Source of the DNA: Bacteroidota bacterium
GTDB taxonomy: Bacteria; Bacteroidota; Bacteroidia; UKL13-3
Assembly: GCA_947464275.1 (NCBI GenBank)
Contig: CANHVU010000001.1
Span: forward strand, 248,993 to 312,992
Length of the DNA stretch: 64,000 nucleotides
Reading direction: 5' to 3'
Shown here: piece after piece, positions 18,877-27,589 of the stretch
How the letters are laid out: the number at the start of each line of letters is the position of its first letter
Numbering within the stretch: the first letter of the stretch is position 1
Translations under genes and position numbers: made by a program
Notes under the pieces: generated by a model
Databases searched by the model: none
Seen by the model: only the letters and a program-made list of their open reading frames with translations
Told to the model about the DNA's origin: nothing

Positions 18877-19890
18877 CTATTCTCCAAATTTATACCTACC
18901 ATTTTCTGATGATCTAATCCATCTTCTAATTAATGAATCATTGCTATATAATTCCACTTTTTGATATTCAATTCCTTCAATTTTTCCGTAATTAAAATGT
19001 AAGTATACTTGATCAGGTAATTTATCTAGTTGTGGCAAGTAATAATTGTGTAAACGCCAATTAAGTTCTTTTAATTCATCAAAATAATTACACTCTTTAG
19101 CCTTCCAATTCGAATCATTTAAAAAAATTTGTTCACTTTTGTAGTACAATTTACTTTCTTTTTCATCCGAATAAGCCCACCTAAAATAATCTTTATTACA
19201 AGTGCTATCTTTTCTTTGCAATACGCCACTTTGGTAATATGTACATTTAACTTTGCTATTTAAATTATAAGTGATTTCTAACCAACCATCTCTATTATAT
19301 TCTTTCCAAGTATTAACGGGGACACCTTTTTTAAATTCAACTTCGCATAAAACATTACCGTTTTGGGTTTTGTAGTAAAACATTCCAGTAAGTTTTTGTT
19401 TTAAAATATTGATATACCTTTTTACTGACTGAATTTCAATAGAAGAATCTAGATTGTTGTTTTCTATTTCAACATATTTATAAATGTAAATGCCTTGTTT
19501 TTCATTTCTAAACATTAAATATTTATTACCCACTTTATAATAACTAGTTCCCAAAATATAAAAATAGTTCGTGTCTAATTTTCCTAAATAAACAGTGATT
19601 AATTCAACTAGGGTAGAGTCATTCCAATTTCTTCGATTTGAGACTCTAAAATGATTTTGGGTTGGGTATCCACTTTTACCAGATTCATTTTTTAGATTGT
19701 ATTCTTTTAATTTATCTGATTCTTTTATTACATTGATTACCCTACATAAAAAAACTGTTCCTATATCTACATTTGCGATGCGTTCGGCAAATGGCATTTC
19801 CCTTATTTCAGTGCTAGCAAAATTACTATTAATAAAACCCATTAATATAATTAGACTGAGTAAATATTTCTTAAAGTTTAATACAATCAT
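18877..19890 (-). CDS. Exported hypothetical protein with YwqK/MORN-like repeats
   Basis: The start is placed at the ATG at 19890 (MIVLNFKKYLLSL), which begins a signal peptide ending in NSNFAST; the frame opens earlier at 19956. The 337-residue protein has an N-terminal domain of about 130 residues that I do not recognise and a middle part with short strands such as FYYKTQNGNVLCEVEFKKGVPVNTW and YYQSGVLQRK, which resemble the MORN-like repeats of YwqK-type proteins. No catalytic motif is seen. The gene lies between two copies of an intergenic repeat, so it may have been inserted there. Confidence 0.55.
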   Translation of the reverse strand: MIVLNFKKYLLSLIILMGFINSNFASTEIREMPFAERIANVDIGTVFLCRVINVIKESDKLKEYNLKNESGKSGYPTQNHFRVSNRRNWNDSTLVELITVYLGKLDTNYFYILGTSYYKVGNKYLMFRNEKQGIYIYKYVEIENNNLDSSIEIQSVKRYINILKQKLTGMFYYKTQNGNVLCEVEFKKGVPVNTWKEYNRDGWLEITYNLNSKVKCTYYQSGVLQRKDSTCNKDYFRWAYSDEKESKLYYKSEQIFLNDSNWKAKECNYFDELKELNWRLHNYYLPQLDKLPDQVYLHFNYGKIEGIEYQKVELYSNDSLIRRWIRSSENGRYKFGE

Positions 19891-20046
19891 ATTTGTGGGT
19901 TGATTAATAATATTTGTTTTACTTGATGTATTATAAGTCAAAATAATTAATAGCAATGGTTGTCTTCAATTAGGTAAATCCATATTATTTTTAAAATTTA
20001 AACTCATAAAAGAACATAGAAATATAGTTTTCGGGTTCGTTTTTCG

Positions 20047-20158
20047 TTGGCCGCTGTTCAAATTTCGTGCTTCGTATTTTCTATTTCACCTATCGTCTAT
20101 GGTCTATCAACCAAAAGCCTAGAACTTACACCCAAATCGTCTTTACATTGCAAAACTC
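20047..20158. repeat. Intergenic repeat, copy 2, overlapping the aldehyde dehydrogenase 3' end
   Basis: Counterpart of 18726-18858. The part from 20126 upward is the true end of the aldehyde dehydrogenase gene; the rest is its downstream spacer with TATCGTCTATGGTCTATC. Confidence 0.6.
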
Positions 20159-21493
20159 TCTTAAGCCAAATTCTCCCAATTCGCGACCAAAACCCGATTT
20201 TTTAATACCTCCAAACGGAAACCTAGCATCACTTTTTACTATTTGGTTTATGTAAATCATGCCGCTTTCTATGTTATTGGCTATTTGTTTGGCCTGCATA
20301 ATATCTTTACTCCAAATACTGGCTCCTAATCCATAACTAGTAGCATTGGCTAAAGCAATGGCTTCATCAGTTTCGGTAAACGTATAAAAACTTATAACCG
20401 GACCAAACAATTCTTCGGTATAAGCCCTAGCCGCTTTTGGAATATTTCCTAAAATAGTTGGCGGATAAAAAAATCCTGTATCAGGTATATTTTTATTTTT
20501 ATATAAAATACTTGCTCCAGCAGCTACCGAATCATTTACTTGGTTTTGCAATAGCTCTTGCAAGTCTTTACGAGCCAATGGTCCAATGGAAACATGTTCT
20601 TCAGTTGGATTTCCAATAATCAATTTTTCAATGCTTTGGGTCAATTTTGTTAAAAACTCATCGGCTACATTTTGATGAACAATAAACCTTTTGGCCGACA
20701 CACAACTTTGTCCATTGTTTTGAAAGCGAGCCATCATAGCATTGCTTACGGCAAAATCTATATCAGCATCAGGCATTACAATAAAAGGATCGCTGCCTCC
20801 CAATTCTAATACTGATTTCTTGATGTTTTTTCCTGATAAACTTGCTACAGCCGAACCTGCTTTTTCACTGCCAGTTAAGGTAGTTGCAGCAATTCTTGAA
20901 TCATTAATAAGGTTTTCTATTTGTGTTTCACTAGCAAAAATGGTTTGTATAACTCCATTTCCAAAACCGCACTGATTCAGTAAATTTTGCAATGCCAAAC
21001 TGCTTTGAGGCACATTAGGAGCTGGTTTAATTAAAATACAATTGCCACTCATAATAATTGGAATGGCGCTGCGCAATACTTGCCAATAAGGAAAATTCCA
21101 AGGAAAAATACCTAAAACCACGCCAAGTGGTTCGTACTTAATTTCAACCATGGCGCCCGTCTCAGACTGGCTCAGTTTGCTTTGTAAAATATCGGCACTG
21201 CGCGTAGCATAATATTCGCAAAGGCGCACACTTTTCAAAACTTCAGCCTTGGCTTCGGTTTTAAGTTTGCCCATTTCGGTACTTGCTATCAAAGCTAACT
21301 CATCGGCATTGTCTTTTAAAAGTTCCGAAAGTTTAAGCACACATTTTGCCCTATCGGCAAAGGTAGTTTTGCGCCAAAAGCCAAAGTGTTCAGCCGCATT
21401 TCCAAGTGCGATATTTAAATTTTCATTGCTTATAAAGTCGTAATTTCCAATTACTTCTTCGGTAAAAGGATTGATTGATTTAAAATTTTTCAA
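20126..21493 (-). CDS. NAD(P)-dependent aldehyde dehydrogenase (succinate-semialdehyde type)
   Basis: A 455-residue enzyme of normal length for the short succinate-semialdehyde dehydrogenase branch. Visible are the PWNFPYWQ motif near residue 131, the catalytic Glu in LELGGSDPF near 230, the nucleophilic Cys in GQSCVSAKR near 263, and the C-terminal PFGGIKKSGFGRELGEFG. It oxidises an aldehyde to the acid with NAD(P)+ in the cytoplasm. Substrate preference is inferred from overall similarity only. The gene starts with ATG and is followed on the same strand by the YwqK-like gene. Confidence 0.9.
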   Translation of the reverse strand: MKNFKSINPFTEEVIGNYDFISNENLNIALGNAAEHFGFWRKTTFADRAKCVLKLSELLKDNADELALIASTEMGKLKTEAKAEVLKSVRLCEYYATRSADILQSKLSQSETGAMVEIKYEPLGVVLGIFPWNFPYWQVLRSAIPIIMSGNCILIKPAPNVPQSSLALQNLLNQCGFGNGVIQTIFASETQIENLINDSRIAATTLTGSEKAGSAVASLSGKNIKKSVLELGGSDPFIVMPDADIDFAVSNAMMARFQNNGQSCVSAKRFIVHQNVADEFLTKLTQSIEKLIIGNPTEEHVSIGPLARKDLQELLQNQVNDSVAAGASILYKNKNIPDTGFFYPPTILGNIPKAARAYTEELFGPVISFYTFTETDEAIALANATSYGLGASIWSKDIMQAKQIANNIESGMIYINQIVKSDARFPFGGIKKSGFGRELGEFGLREFCNVKTIWV

Positions 21494-21507
21494 AGTAAAA
21501 TAACAAT

Positions 21508-22968
21508 TTATAATTTAGCCAAAGCTGCTTTGGCTTGTTGTTGTAAATAGTTTTTGTAATCGTAGTTTTTATATTCAAAAACCTTGTTAAAATGGGATTT
21601 TGCCAATTGTTTAAAATTGAGCTTTTGGTAAATATAGCCTAGTTGCAAGCAAGCGTTTGCAGCCAAATATTCATTTCCTTTAAAATTGGTTTTTACAGTA
21701 AGTTCGTAATATTCAATGGCCTTGCTTAGCTTGTTGTGTTCATGGTAAATACGGCCCATGCGGTATAAATATTCCACCTTTTCCAAATCTGTTTTAAATG
21801 TGCCAATAGGCTTGGCTAACATAATTTGCTCAGCTTGCTCATAATAGCCACCATCAAAAAGGAGCCTGCCTTTTAGTAATGTTTTTTCAGGAAAACGGTC
21901 TTTTCCACCACTGGAGGCCAATTGGTTTTTTTCGCCTTTATCAGAAATATTTACTGCTATATTTCTATAGAGTAAATAACTGACAGTATCGTTTTTTAAC
22001 CAAGCACACCAACTCAATTTTTGGTATGCCTCTTTGTTATCGCTTTTTTCTTTATTAGAAGCTATGAACTTTTTAAAATGAACTACCGCATTTAAATCTA
22101 ATCGTTGCAATAAGGCAGAGCCATGCATCATTTCTAAATATGGAAACGAAATATAATCACTTCCTGTTGGTCTCAAGGTTAATGTTTCTACACAAGCTTC
22201 GTTATTATCAGTTCCTTTAGCTGCAAAAGCCCTGATACAAACGCTCATTAAGTTGGTTTTGTAATCAGCAGTATATTTATCGGCCAGTTTCCATGCTTCA
22301 GCCTTGTTTTTTAAAAAATTGAGATTGAACAATGCATAAAAGTATTGCGCATTTTTGCGCTCCATTAATATTTCTTTGTCATCGGCTTTTTCTACATATT
22401 CTTTCATTAGGGCCAATCCTTCGTTTAAATCAGCATTCATGCCTGCAATGCCAACTATCCAATGATAAGAATCTGGGATTGTTCCTAATATTGCTTTTAA
22501 AACACCAATGTCTTTTTTATTGGTAATAAAATTAGGAAATGCTTTTTGGTTTTGTTCCAAAAGCGAATAACAGGTTTTAAAATCCCAAGCTGCGCCAAGG
22601 TATTCTTCAAACATGCCTTTTAAAAAAGCATTTTGTAAATGTATTTCGGCTTGCCCAAAAAGTTTATACGGATTTGAATTATCAATGCGCTTAATGGCTT
22701 CAATTCTCATTGATTTAACTTTTTCGGCTGCATCAAAATCTTCTTTTTTTTGCAAACAAAGCACACGGTAAAAATCAATATAGTTGTCAAACAAATGAAC
22801 AGCCATATTCATTTTATTGGCTTGTTTTTCAGCTTCAACCAATGCTTTTCCTTTATCTAACCTTAAAGCAGCTATGTGTTTTTGGGCTTCTATTAAATTA
22901 GGCGAAAGCACAAAAGTATATGGGCTAGTGGCGTTTAAAAAACCGCACAAGCCCGTAAATTGAATCAA
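21508..22968 (-). CDS. TPR-containing exported protein
   Basis: About 486 residues from a TTG at 22968. In-frame codons upstream to the stop at 23002 read IKFIIKRLVFIL, the basic and hydrophobic start of a signal peptide that continues into FTGLCGFLNA; none is ATG, GTG or TTG, so translation may use a rare start or the TTG with a shortened signal. The mature part is helical with TPR-like units (YLYRMGRIYHEHNKLSKAIEYYEL, LGYIYQKLNFKQLAKSHFNKV near the end). The family is a common conserved hypothetical in this phylum. Its frame adjoins the thioesterase stop, so translational coupling is possible. Confidence 0.65.
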   Translation of the reverse strand: MIQFTGLCGFLNATSPYTFVLSPNLIEAQKHIAALRLDKGKALVEAEKQANKMNMAVHLFDNYIDFYRVLCLQKKEDFDAAEKVKSMRIEAIKRIDNSNPYKLFGQAEIHLQNAFLKGMFEEYLGAAWDFKTCYSLLEQNQKAFPNFITNKKDIGVLKAILGTIPDSYHWIVGIAGMNADLNEGLALMKEYVEKADDKEILMERKNAQYFYALFNLNFLKNKAEAWKLADKYTADYKTNLMSVCIRAFAAKGTDNNEACVETLTLRPTGSDYISFPYLEMMHGSALLQRLDLNAVVHFKKFIASNKEKSDNKEAYQKLSWCAWLKNDTVSYLLYRNIAVNISDKGEKNQLASSGGKDRFPEKTLLKGRLLFDGGYYEQAEQIMLAKPIGTFKTDLEKVEYLYRMGRIYHEHNKLSKAIEYYELTVKTNFKGNEYLAANACLQLGYIYQKLNFKQLAKSHFNKVFEYKNYDYKNYLQQQAKAALAKL

Positions 22969-23001
22969 TATGAATACGAGGCGTTTGATTATAAATTTTA
23001 T

Positions 23002-23520
23002 TTATTCTGTTATAAATAATGCTTTTAATTCGGTAGCCTCATTAGCTTTCATTTTACCTGCCAAAACCAAGCGTAATTGACGTCTGCGTAATGCACCATC
23101 AAAACGTTTTTGCTCTTCTTCGGTTTCAGGTTTTAAAGCAGGTACTTTAAGCGGAGAACCATTTCTATCTAAAGCCACAAAAGTGTAATAAGCCTCATTG
23201 CTTTTAAAACGTTCGCCATTAGGGATATTTTCAGCATGCACCACAATATGAATTTCCATAGAAGTATTAAATGCTCTTGAAACCTGAGCTTCTAAAGTAA
23301 CCACATCGCCTAAATGGATATTTTTATTAAAACTAACACTATCAACCGAAGCCGTAACCACTGTTTTGCCACTATGTTTTTGCGCTGCAATGGCCGCACA
23401 AATATCCATCCAATGCAATAATTTTCCGCCCATTAAATTGTTTAAAGTGTTGGTGTCGTTGGGTAAAACCAACTCATTCATAATGGTGTGGCTTTCCTTT
23501 GTCGATTTAATAATTTCCAT
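23002..23520 (-). CDS. Acyl-CoA thioesterase, hotdog fold
   Basis: A 172-residue protein of the YciA/ACOT cytosolic acyl-CoA hydrolase type. It has NTLNNLMGGKLLHWMD (residues 25-40), with the conserved Asn/Gly and helix start, and VTASVDSVSFNKNIHLGDVVTLEAQVSRAFNTSMEI, the central strands of the hotdog fold. It releases free fatty acid and CoA from acyl-CoA in the cytoplasm. It lies directly upstream of the TPR gene, which begins at its stop codon. Confidence 0.88.
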   Translation of the reverse strand: MEIIKSTKESHTIMNELVLPNDTNTLNNLMGGKLLHWMDICAAIAAQKHSGKTVVTASVDSVSFNKNIHLGDVVTLEAQVSRAFNTSMEIHIVVHAENIPNGERFKSNEAYYTFVALDRNGSPLKVPALKPETEEEQKRFDGALRRRQLRLVLAGKMKANEATELKALFITE

Positions 23521-23611
23521 TTTTAACTATAAATATGAGCGTGCAAGTTAGTAAAGCCCACATTTAATAAAAACGAAATAAATTATTTAAAGTTTTAAAT
23601 TTTTCAAACGG

Positions 23612-23619
23612 TATATTTG
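23612..23619 (+). promoter_or_regulatory. Promoter -7 box of tRNA-Arg
   Basis: TATATTTG matches the Bacteroidota -7 consensus TAnnTTTG and ends 9 nt before the tRNA. No clear TTG box is found at the usual distance. Confidence 0.45.
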
Positions 23620-23628
23620 CGCCCATAT

Positions 23629-23700
23629 GCATCCGTAGTTTAATGGATAAAATGTTAGATTCCGGTTCTGATGATGGGGGTTCGATTCCCTTCGGGTGCA
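23629..23700 (+). tRNA. tRNA-Arg (anticodon CCG)
   Basis: Cloverleaf by eye: acceptor arms GCATCCG and CGGGTGC pair over 7 bp; the D arm contains TAGTTTAATGGATAAAAT; the anticodon stem TTAGA/TCTGA encloses the loop TTCCGGT, so the anticodon is CCG (reads CGG, Arg); the T loop is TTCGATT. The CCA end is not encoded. Confidence 0.92.
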
Positions 23701-23729
23701 CACGTTTTAATTTACAACTGGCAAGAATT

Positions 23730-25538
23730 TTACTTTACCAAAATGTAATATGCTATGTTTTCAAAATTGTTGAGATAGTTTAATCTAATTTGCAGTAAAC
23801 GCAATTCTATTTTTTCGTTACCATTTATTAGAGGAATTGTGTAATTGTTAAAACGAATATTGTTATTGTTTGGTTCATTCTGCTTGAGAGCTAATAAATC
23901 ATTTTTCATCTTAACCAAATTAGCCACATACTTTTTATTTTGATATTTAATCCATAATTCGTCTAGTTTTTCGTTATGAAATGAAACAAGTTTTTCATTA
24001 TTAAATTCAAATACTTTTTCGCCATCAGCTAAATACCGTTCTCGTTTAAGTAAATATTTTGCACCATTTGTTTCATAAACAATATCTTCGTTAACACAAT
24101 TAAAATAGGTTTCAATATAGTTTATTGGCACAGACGAAACATTTAACAAGCTCAAAACAGAATCAGCAATTTTATATTGTTCAAATCTGGAATCGTAGTT
24201 TAGGTCGTTTTTAAGATGCTTCTCTATAGCTATTAAATCAATGCCACAAAGCGGACTTACATCATTGATATTATTGGCTTTTACCAAATATGAAACAATA
24301 GAACGAATTTGCTCCGCATCGGTTTTCTCTATTGGTTTTGGATTAGAAAAAATTTTTGTTCCGTCAAACAATTGGTTTTTTATCAATAATTTTTCTAACC
24401 TATTTTGCTGGCTTATACGCGAGACCATAAAACCATTTACTGGCCCAATTACCATTAACAAATGAATAATGGCTAAACTTAATGGAATCAATTTGATGTT
24501 TAAATTTTTAGAGATAACACCATAAAAAGTAATGCCTGCTAGCCATAAACTTATTCCTAAAATATAATAACGTTCAGGCGTAATTCCGTATTGGTTAATG
24601 CGCGCAAAAACGGAGACAAACAGCAGACCTAACAAAGGAATAATAGACCAATAAAAATATTTTAAAGTAGATTTTACCCATTTGTTCTCATCGTTATCTT
24701 TAATGGGGTGAAGTAACAAAAAGCAAAACAAACCCAATACTGCGTAAGCCAATACCAAACTTGAAACCCAACCTTTAGGCAACGAAAACTGAAAAATTAT
24801 TTTTATTTCGTAAGCATATAAAATGAATAAATAAAGCGCTGCAATAGGCAATAAAATATATTGTGCAAATATTTTTAAAGGATTTGGATAAACAATTTGC
24901 TCGGCATACAAATACTCCTTATTTTTAATTCCAGCCAAAAATATGCACGATTGGAAAAAGATATTGCACCAAATAAATAACGATAAATAAGTTTCACTAT
25001 TGGTAAAAAACCCAAACAATTCGTGGCTAGCTAGTATAGCCCCACTAAGGCCTAAATAAGTTACAATGGTATAAACGCTTGCAGTGATAAACCTTAAAAA
25101 CAAAGATTTATTAAACTCCCAAAACGAACTTAAATGTCCTTTTTGTAAATAAGCCGCAAACGCCACCGACAAATGACCAACTAACAACAACACATAATTG
25201 CGTTGAGCAATATTTTCTGACCAAATACTAGCAGAATTATAAATGCTAAAATAAAACAAAAAAGGAACCAACAAACCCAAAACATGCTTTAAAATAGTAT
25301 TTGTTTTGTTTTCGGCTTTTGATTCAAAAAACAAATAAATAGCCAAACTATAACATAAACCAACATAACTCGACAAGACCACTTTAACTAATATTAGGTC
25401 AAGACCTTCGTCTGAACTTTCTATCAGAATTTGCGATGCAACAGAAGCTGTTAAAGAACAAATAAACGTAACCGGAAAACGGTAAATCACTTTTAAAAGT
25501 TCAGTTACAATAAATTTGATGGAAATAAATTTAAGCAT
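23730..25538 (-). CDS. DUF4153 multi-pass membrane protein
   Basis: The start is taken as the ATG at 25538 (MLKFISIKFIVTELL), giving 602 residues; the longer ORF from 25565 is less likely. About 11 hydrophobic segments occupy the first 390 residues, followed by a soluble C-terminal region of about 210 residues. The layout and length match the DUF4153 family of Bacteroidota and others, of unknown function. It is a lone gene on the minus strand. Confidence 0.75.
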   Translation of the reverse strand: MLKFISIKFIVTELLKVIYRFPVTFICSLTASVASQILIESSDEGLDLILVKVVLSSYVGLCYSLAIYLFFESKAENKTNTILKHVLGLLVPFLFYFSIYNSASIWSENIAQRNYVLLLVGHLSVAFAAYLQKGHLSSFWEFNKSLFLRFITASVYTIVTYLGLSGAILASHELFGFFTNSETYLSLFIWCNIFFQSCIFLAGIKNKEYLYAEQIVYPNPLKIFAQYILLPIAALYLFILYAYEIKIIFQFSLPKGWVSSLVLAYAVLGLFCFLLLHPIKDNDENKWVKSTLKYFYWSIIPLLGLLFVSVFARINQYGITPERYYILGISLWLAGITFYGVISKNLNIKLIPLSLAIIHLLMVIGPVNGFMVSRISQQNRLEKLLIKNQLFDGTKIFSNPKPIEKTDAEQIRSIVSYLVKANNINDVSPLCGIDLIAIEKHLKNDLNYDSRFEQYKIADSVLSLLNVSSVPINYIETYFNCVNEDIVYETNGAKYLLKRERYLADGEKVFEFNNEKLVSFHNEKLDELWIKYQNKKYVANLVKMKNDLLALKQNEPNNNNIRFNNYTIPLINGNEKIELRLLQIRLNYLNNFENIAYYILVK

Positions 25539-25828
25539 AAAATATCTGATTTTATTTGAATGCAATGTATGAAATAGACTTTAAAACAAGTAAAGTAAAA
25601 ATTGGTTTGTGATTTATTATTCAAACAACCCCAAAATACCCCAAACAAACCATTACCCATCCGCAAACTATGGTCTATGGCCCAACTGCCAGACGCCAGC
25701 AGCCAGATGCTAGGAGCCACCTACCACAAAAGTCTGTAAAAACTGTAATCATTATCCTAACTTATGTAAGTGCTTGGCATAGTGCAATAGCTAATCTTGT
25801 AGGAAACAAATAAGTAAAAAATTCAATT
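25539..25828. other. Intergenic spacer with repeat-like sequence
   Basis: No gene is supported. From about 25670 to 25722 the run ATGGTCTATGGCCCAACTG followed by several CCAG units resembles the intergenic repeat at 18785-18820, so this is a third, shorter copy of that noncoding repeat type. Confidence 0.45.
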
Positions 25829-26590
25829 ATGAAACAGTTACAAGATAAAGTAGCCATCATAACAGGTGGTGCAGGCAGTATTGGAAAAGTTACCGCCAAT
25901 TTATTTTTAGAAGAAGGTGCCAAAGTTTTATTGGTTGATTTAAACGAAGACCAACTGAAAAAAGTAGTAGCTGAGTTAAACCACGAGCACGTGGCCTATT
26001 GTGTAGCTGATGTATCGCAGTCGATTCAAGTAGAAAAATATGTGCACGAAGCAGTTAGGTTATTTGGTAAAATTGATGTGTTTTTTAACAATGCAGGTAT
26101 TGAAGGCGTGGTTAAACCCATTGTTGATTATCCAGAAGATGAATTTGACAGAGTAATTTCAATAAATGTAAAAGGCACTTGGTTAGGGAACAAATATGTA
26201 TTACCCAAAATGAACCAAGGAGGCAGCATCATCATGACATCGTCAGTGGCGGGTTTAATTGGTTTTGCTAATTTAGGTGCTTATGTTACTAGTAAACATG
26301 CAGTAGTTGGCATTATGCGCACCACAGCTTTAGAAGCAGCGCCCTTAAATATTAGGGTAAATTCGGTGCATCCGGCACCTGTTAATAACCGAATGATGCG
26401 TTCAATTGAAGAAGGTTCATCGGCAGGACATGGAGAAGAGGTAAAGAAACTTTTTGTAGCAGCCATTCCATTAAAACGTTATGCCGAATCTATTGAAATT
26501 GCAAAATTGGTTTTGTTCTTGGCAAGCGATAACAGCCAATACATTACGGGTACCACCATGGTTATTGACGGTGGCATGTGCGCTCAGTAA
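25829..26590 (+). CDS. SDR-family oxidoreductase
   Basis: A 253-residue classical short-chain dehydrogenase. TGGAGSIGK near residue 12 is the cofactor glycine motif, D near 37 (VDLN) suggests NAD preference, NNAGIEG near 89 is the structural motif, and the catalytic Ser (TSSVAG near 140), Tyr and Lys (YVTSKHA near 153) are all present. The end GTTMVIDGGM is typical of the FabG/glucose dehydrogenase-like branch. The substrate is unknown. Promoter and start are simple: the first ATG, with no overlap with neighbours. Confidence 0.9.
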   Translation: MKQLQDKVAIITGGAGSIGKVTANLFLEEGAKVLLVDLNEDQLKKVVAELNHEHVAYCVADVSQSIQVEKYVHEAVRLFGKIDVFFNNAGIEGVVKPIVDYPEDEFDRVISINVKGTWLGNKYVLPKMNQGGSIIMTSSVAGLIGFANLGAYVTSKHAVVGIMRTTALEAAPLNIRVNSVHPAPVNNRMMRSIEEGSSAGHGEEVKKLFVAAIPLKRYAESIEIAKLVLFLASDNSQYITGTTMVIDGGMCAQ

Positions 26591-26857
26591 ACATGTTTAT
26601 GAACATAAAAAATTTTTTAATTCAAAAAAATTCACGATGCAGTTTAGCTTGTGTAAAAATACCAAGATAAAAAGAAAGAACCTAAATATAAAAACCAATA
26701 GTCCATTAACACGGTGCGCTGGGTCGGCAAAAAAGCGGGCCAGCCAGAGCCTGCGCGTGGAAGCATTTTTTTGCCTTGATTTTTTGTTTCTTTTTCATCT
26801 GAGGAAAAAGAAAGAAGAAAGTCATTTTACAATTAACTAAATAATATTTACACAACC
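26591..26857. repeat. GC-rich intergenic island, repeat-like
   Basis: No gene is supported. Positions about 26711-26763 are far richer in G+C than the surroundings and contain GTGCGCTGGG and GAGCCTGCGCGTGG, followed by an imperfect hairpin CTTTTTC/GAAAAAG near 26790-26810. It resembles dispersed intergenic repeats of this phylum, but I cannot test copy number. Confidence 0.4.
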
Positions 26858-27346
26858 ATGAACCAAACACATATTCATTTACTCATTACCCATCTTCCAA
26901 TATTTGGTTCTATTTTAGGCGCATTGGTGCTTTTGCATGGCATTGGCGTAAAAAGCGATCAAACCAAAATAGCAGCTTATTATGTATTTATACTTTCGGC
27001 TATTGGTGCAACGGTAGCTTATTTAACGGGTGAAGGTGCCGAAGAAGTAGTAGAAAAAATTCAAGGCGTGGTGGAAGAAAGCATTAAAATACATGAATAT
27101 TCAGCCACGGTTACTTTAATTTCCTTAATTGTTTTAGGAACAACCTCTGTAGTTGGAGTGTACCTTACCTTTAAAAAATCAATTTACACCACCGCTATAG
27201 CATTTATAGTTTTATTTGTATCCGTTTTCAGTTTTATATTGGTAGCCCGCACAGGTTATTTAGGCGGAAAAATTAGGCACACAGAAGTAAACGATTCGGT
27301 TATTTTAAACACAACAAGAACTAGTAAAGAGGAAGATAAAAATTAA
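26858..27346 (+). CDS. DUF2231-like four-helix membrane protein
   Basis: A 162-residue protein with four membrane segments (about 14-31, 39-58, 81-103, 110-130). The N-terminal HIHLLITHLPIFG and later IHEYSA hold His residues inside or near helices, and the protein ends GYLGGKIRH, matching the DUF2231 family, which may bind haem. Function is not established. It is a single gene ending at a strong terminator. Confidence 0.7.
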   Translation: MNQTHIHLLITHLPIFGSILGALVLLHGIGVKSDQTKIAAYYVFILSAIGATVAYLTGEGAEEVVEKIQGVVEESIKIHEYSATVTLISLIVLGTTSVVGVYLTFKKSIYTTAIAFIVLFVSVFSFILVARTGYLGGKIRHTEVNDSVILNTTRTSKEEDKN

Positions 27347-27401
27347 TAAATAGCCAAGTATATGAAAAACTAAAAAGCTGCGAACAAATGCTTTGAAGTG
27401 T

Positions 27402-27435
27402 AAAATAGAGAGCTAATGGCTCTCTATTTTTTTTT
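27402..27435 (+). terminator. Terminator after DUF2231-like gene
   Basis: AAAATAGAGAGC and GCTCTCTATTTT form a 12-bp perfect stem with a 5-nt loop, followed by a T run. It lies about 55 nt after the stop at 27346. Confidence 0.9.
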
Positions 27436-27589
27436 AAATGAATGTAGAAAAGGCCAAGTTGATTTGCTTCGAAAAAGATAAAATCATCAAAATAGCCAAA
27501 GTATATTTTTAAAATGCCATTTACTGATTTTAGTCGTAAGTTTTATTTTGTATAAATCCTATTTTCGCAACGCAAAAAATATAAAATAC

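Noticed and set aside
26481-26840. A 119-residue plus-strand ORF overlapping the SDR gene end
   Set aside because: It is a frame shadow of the SDR gene that continues into the GC-rich repeat island.
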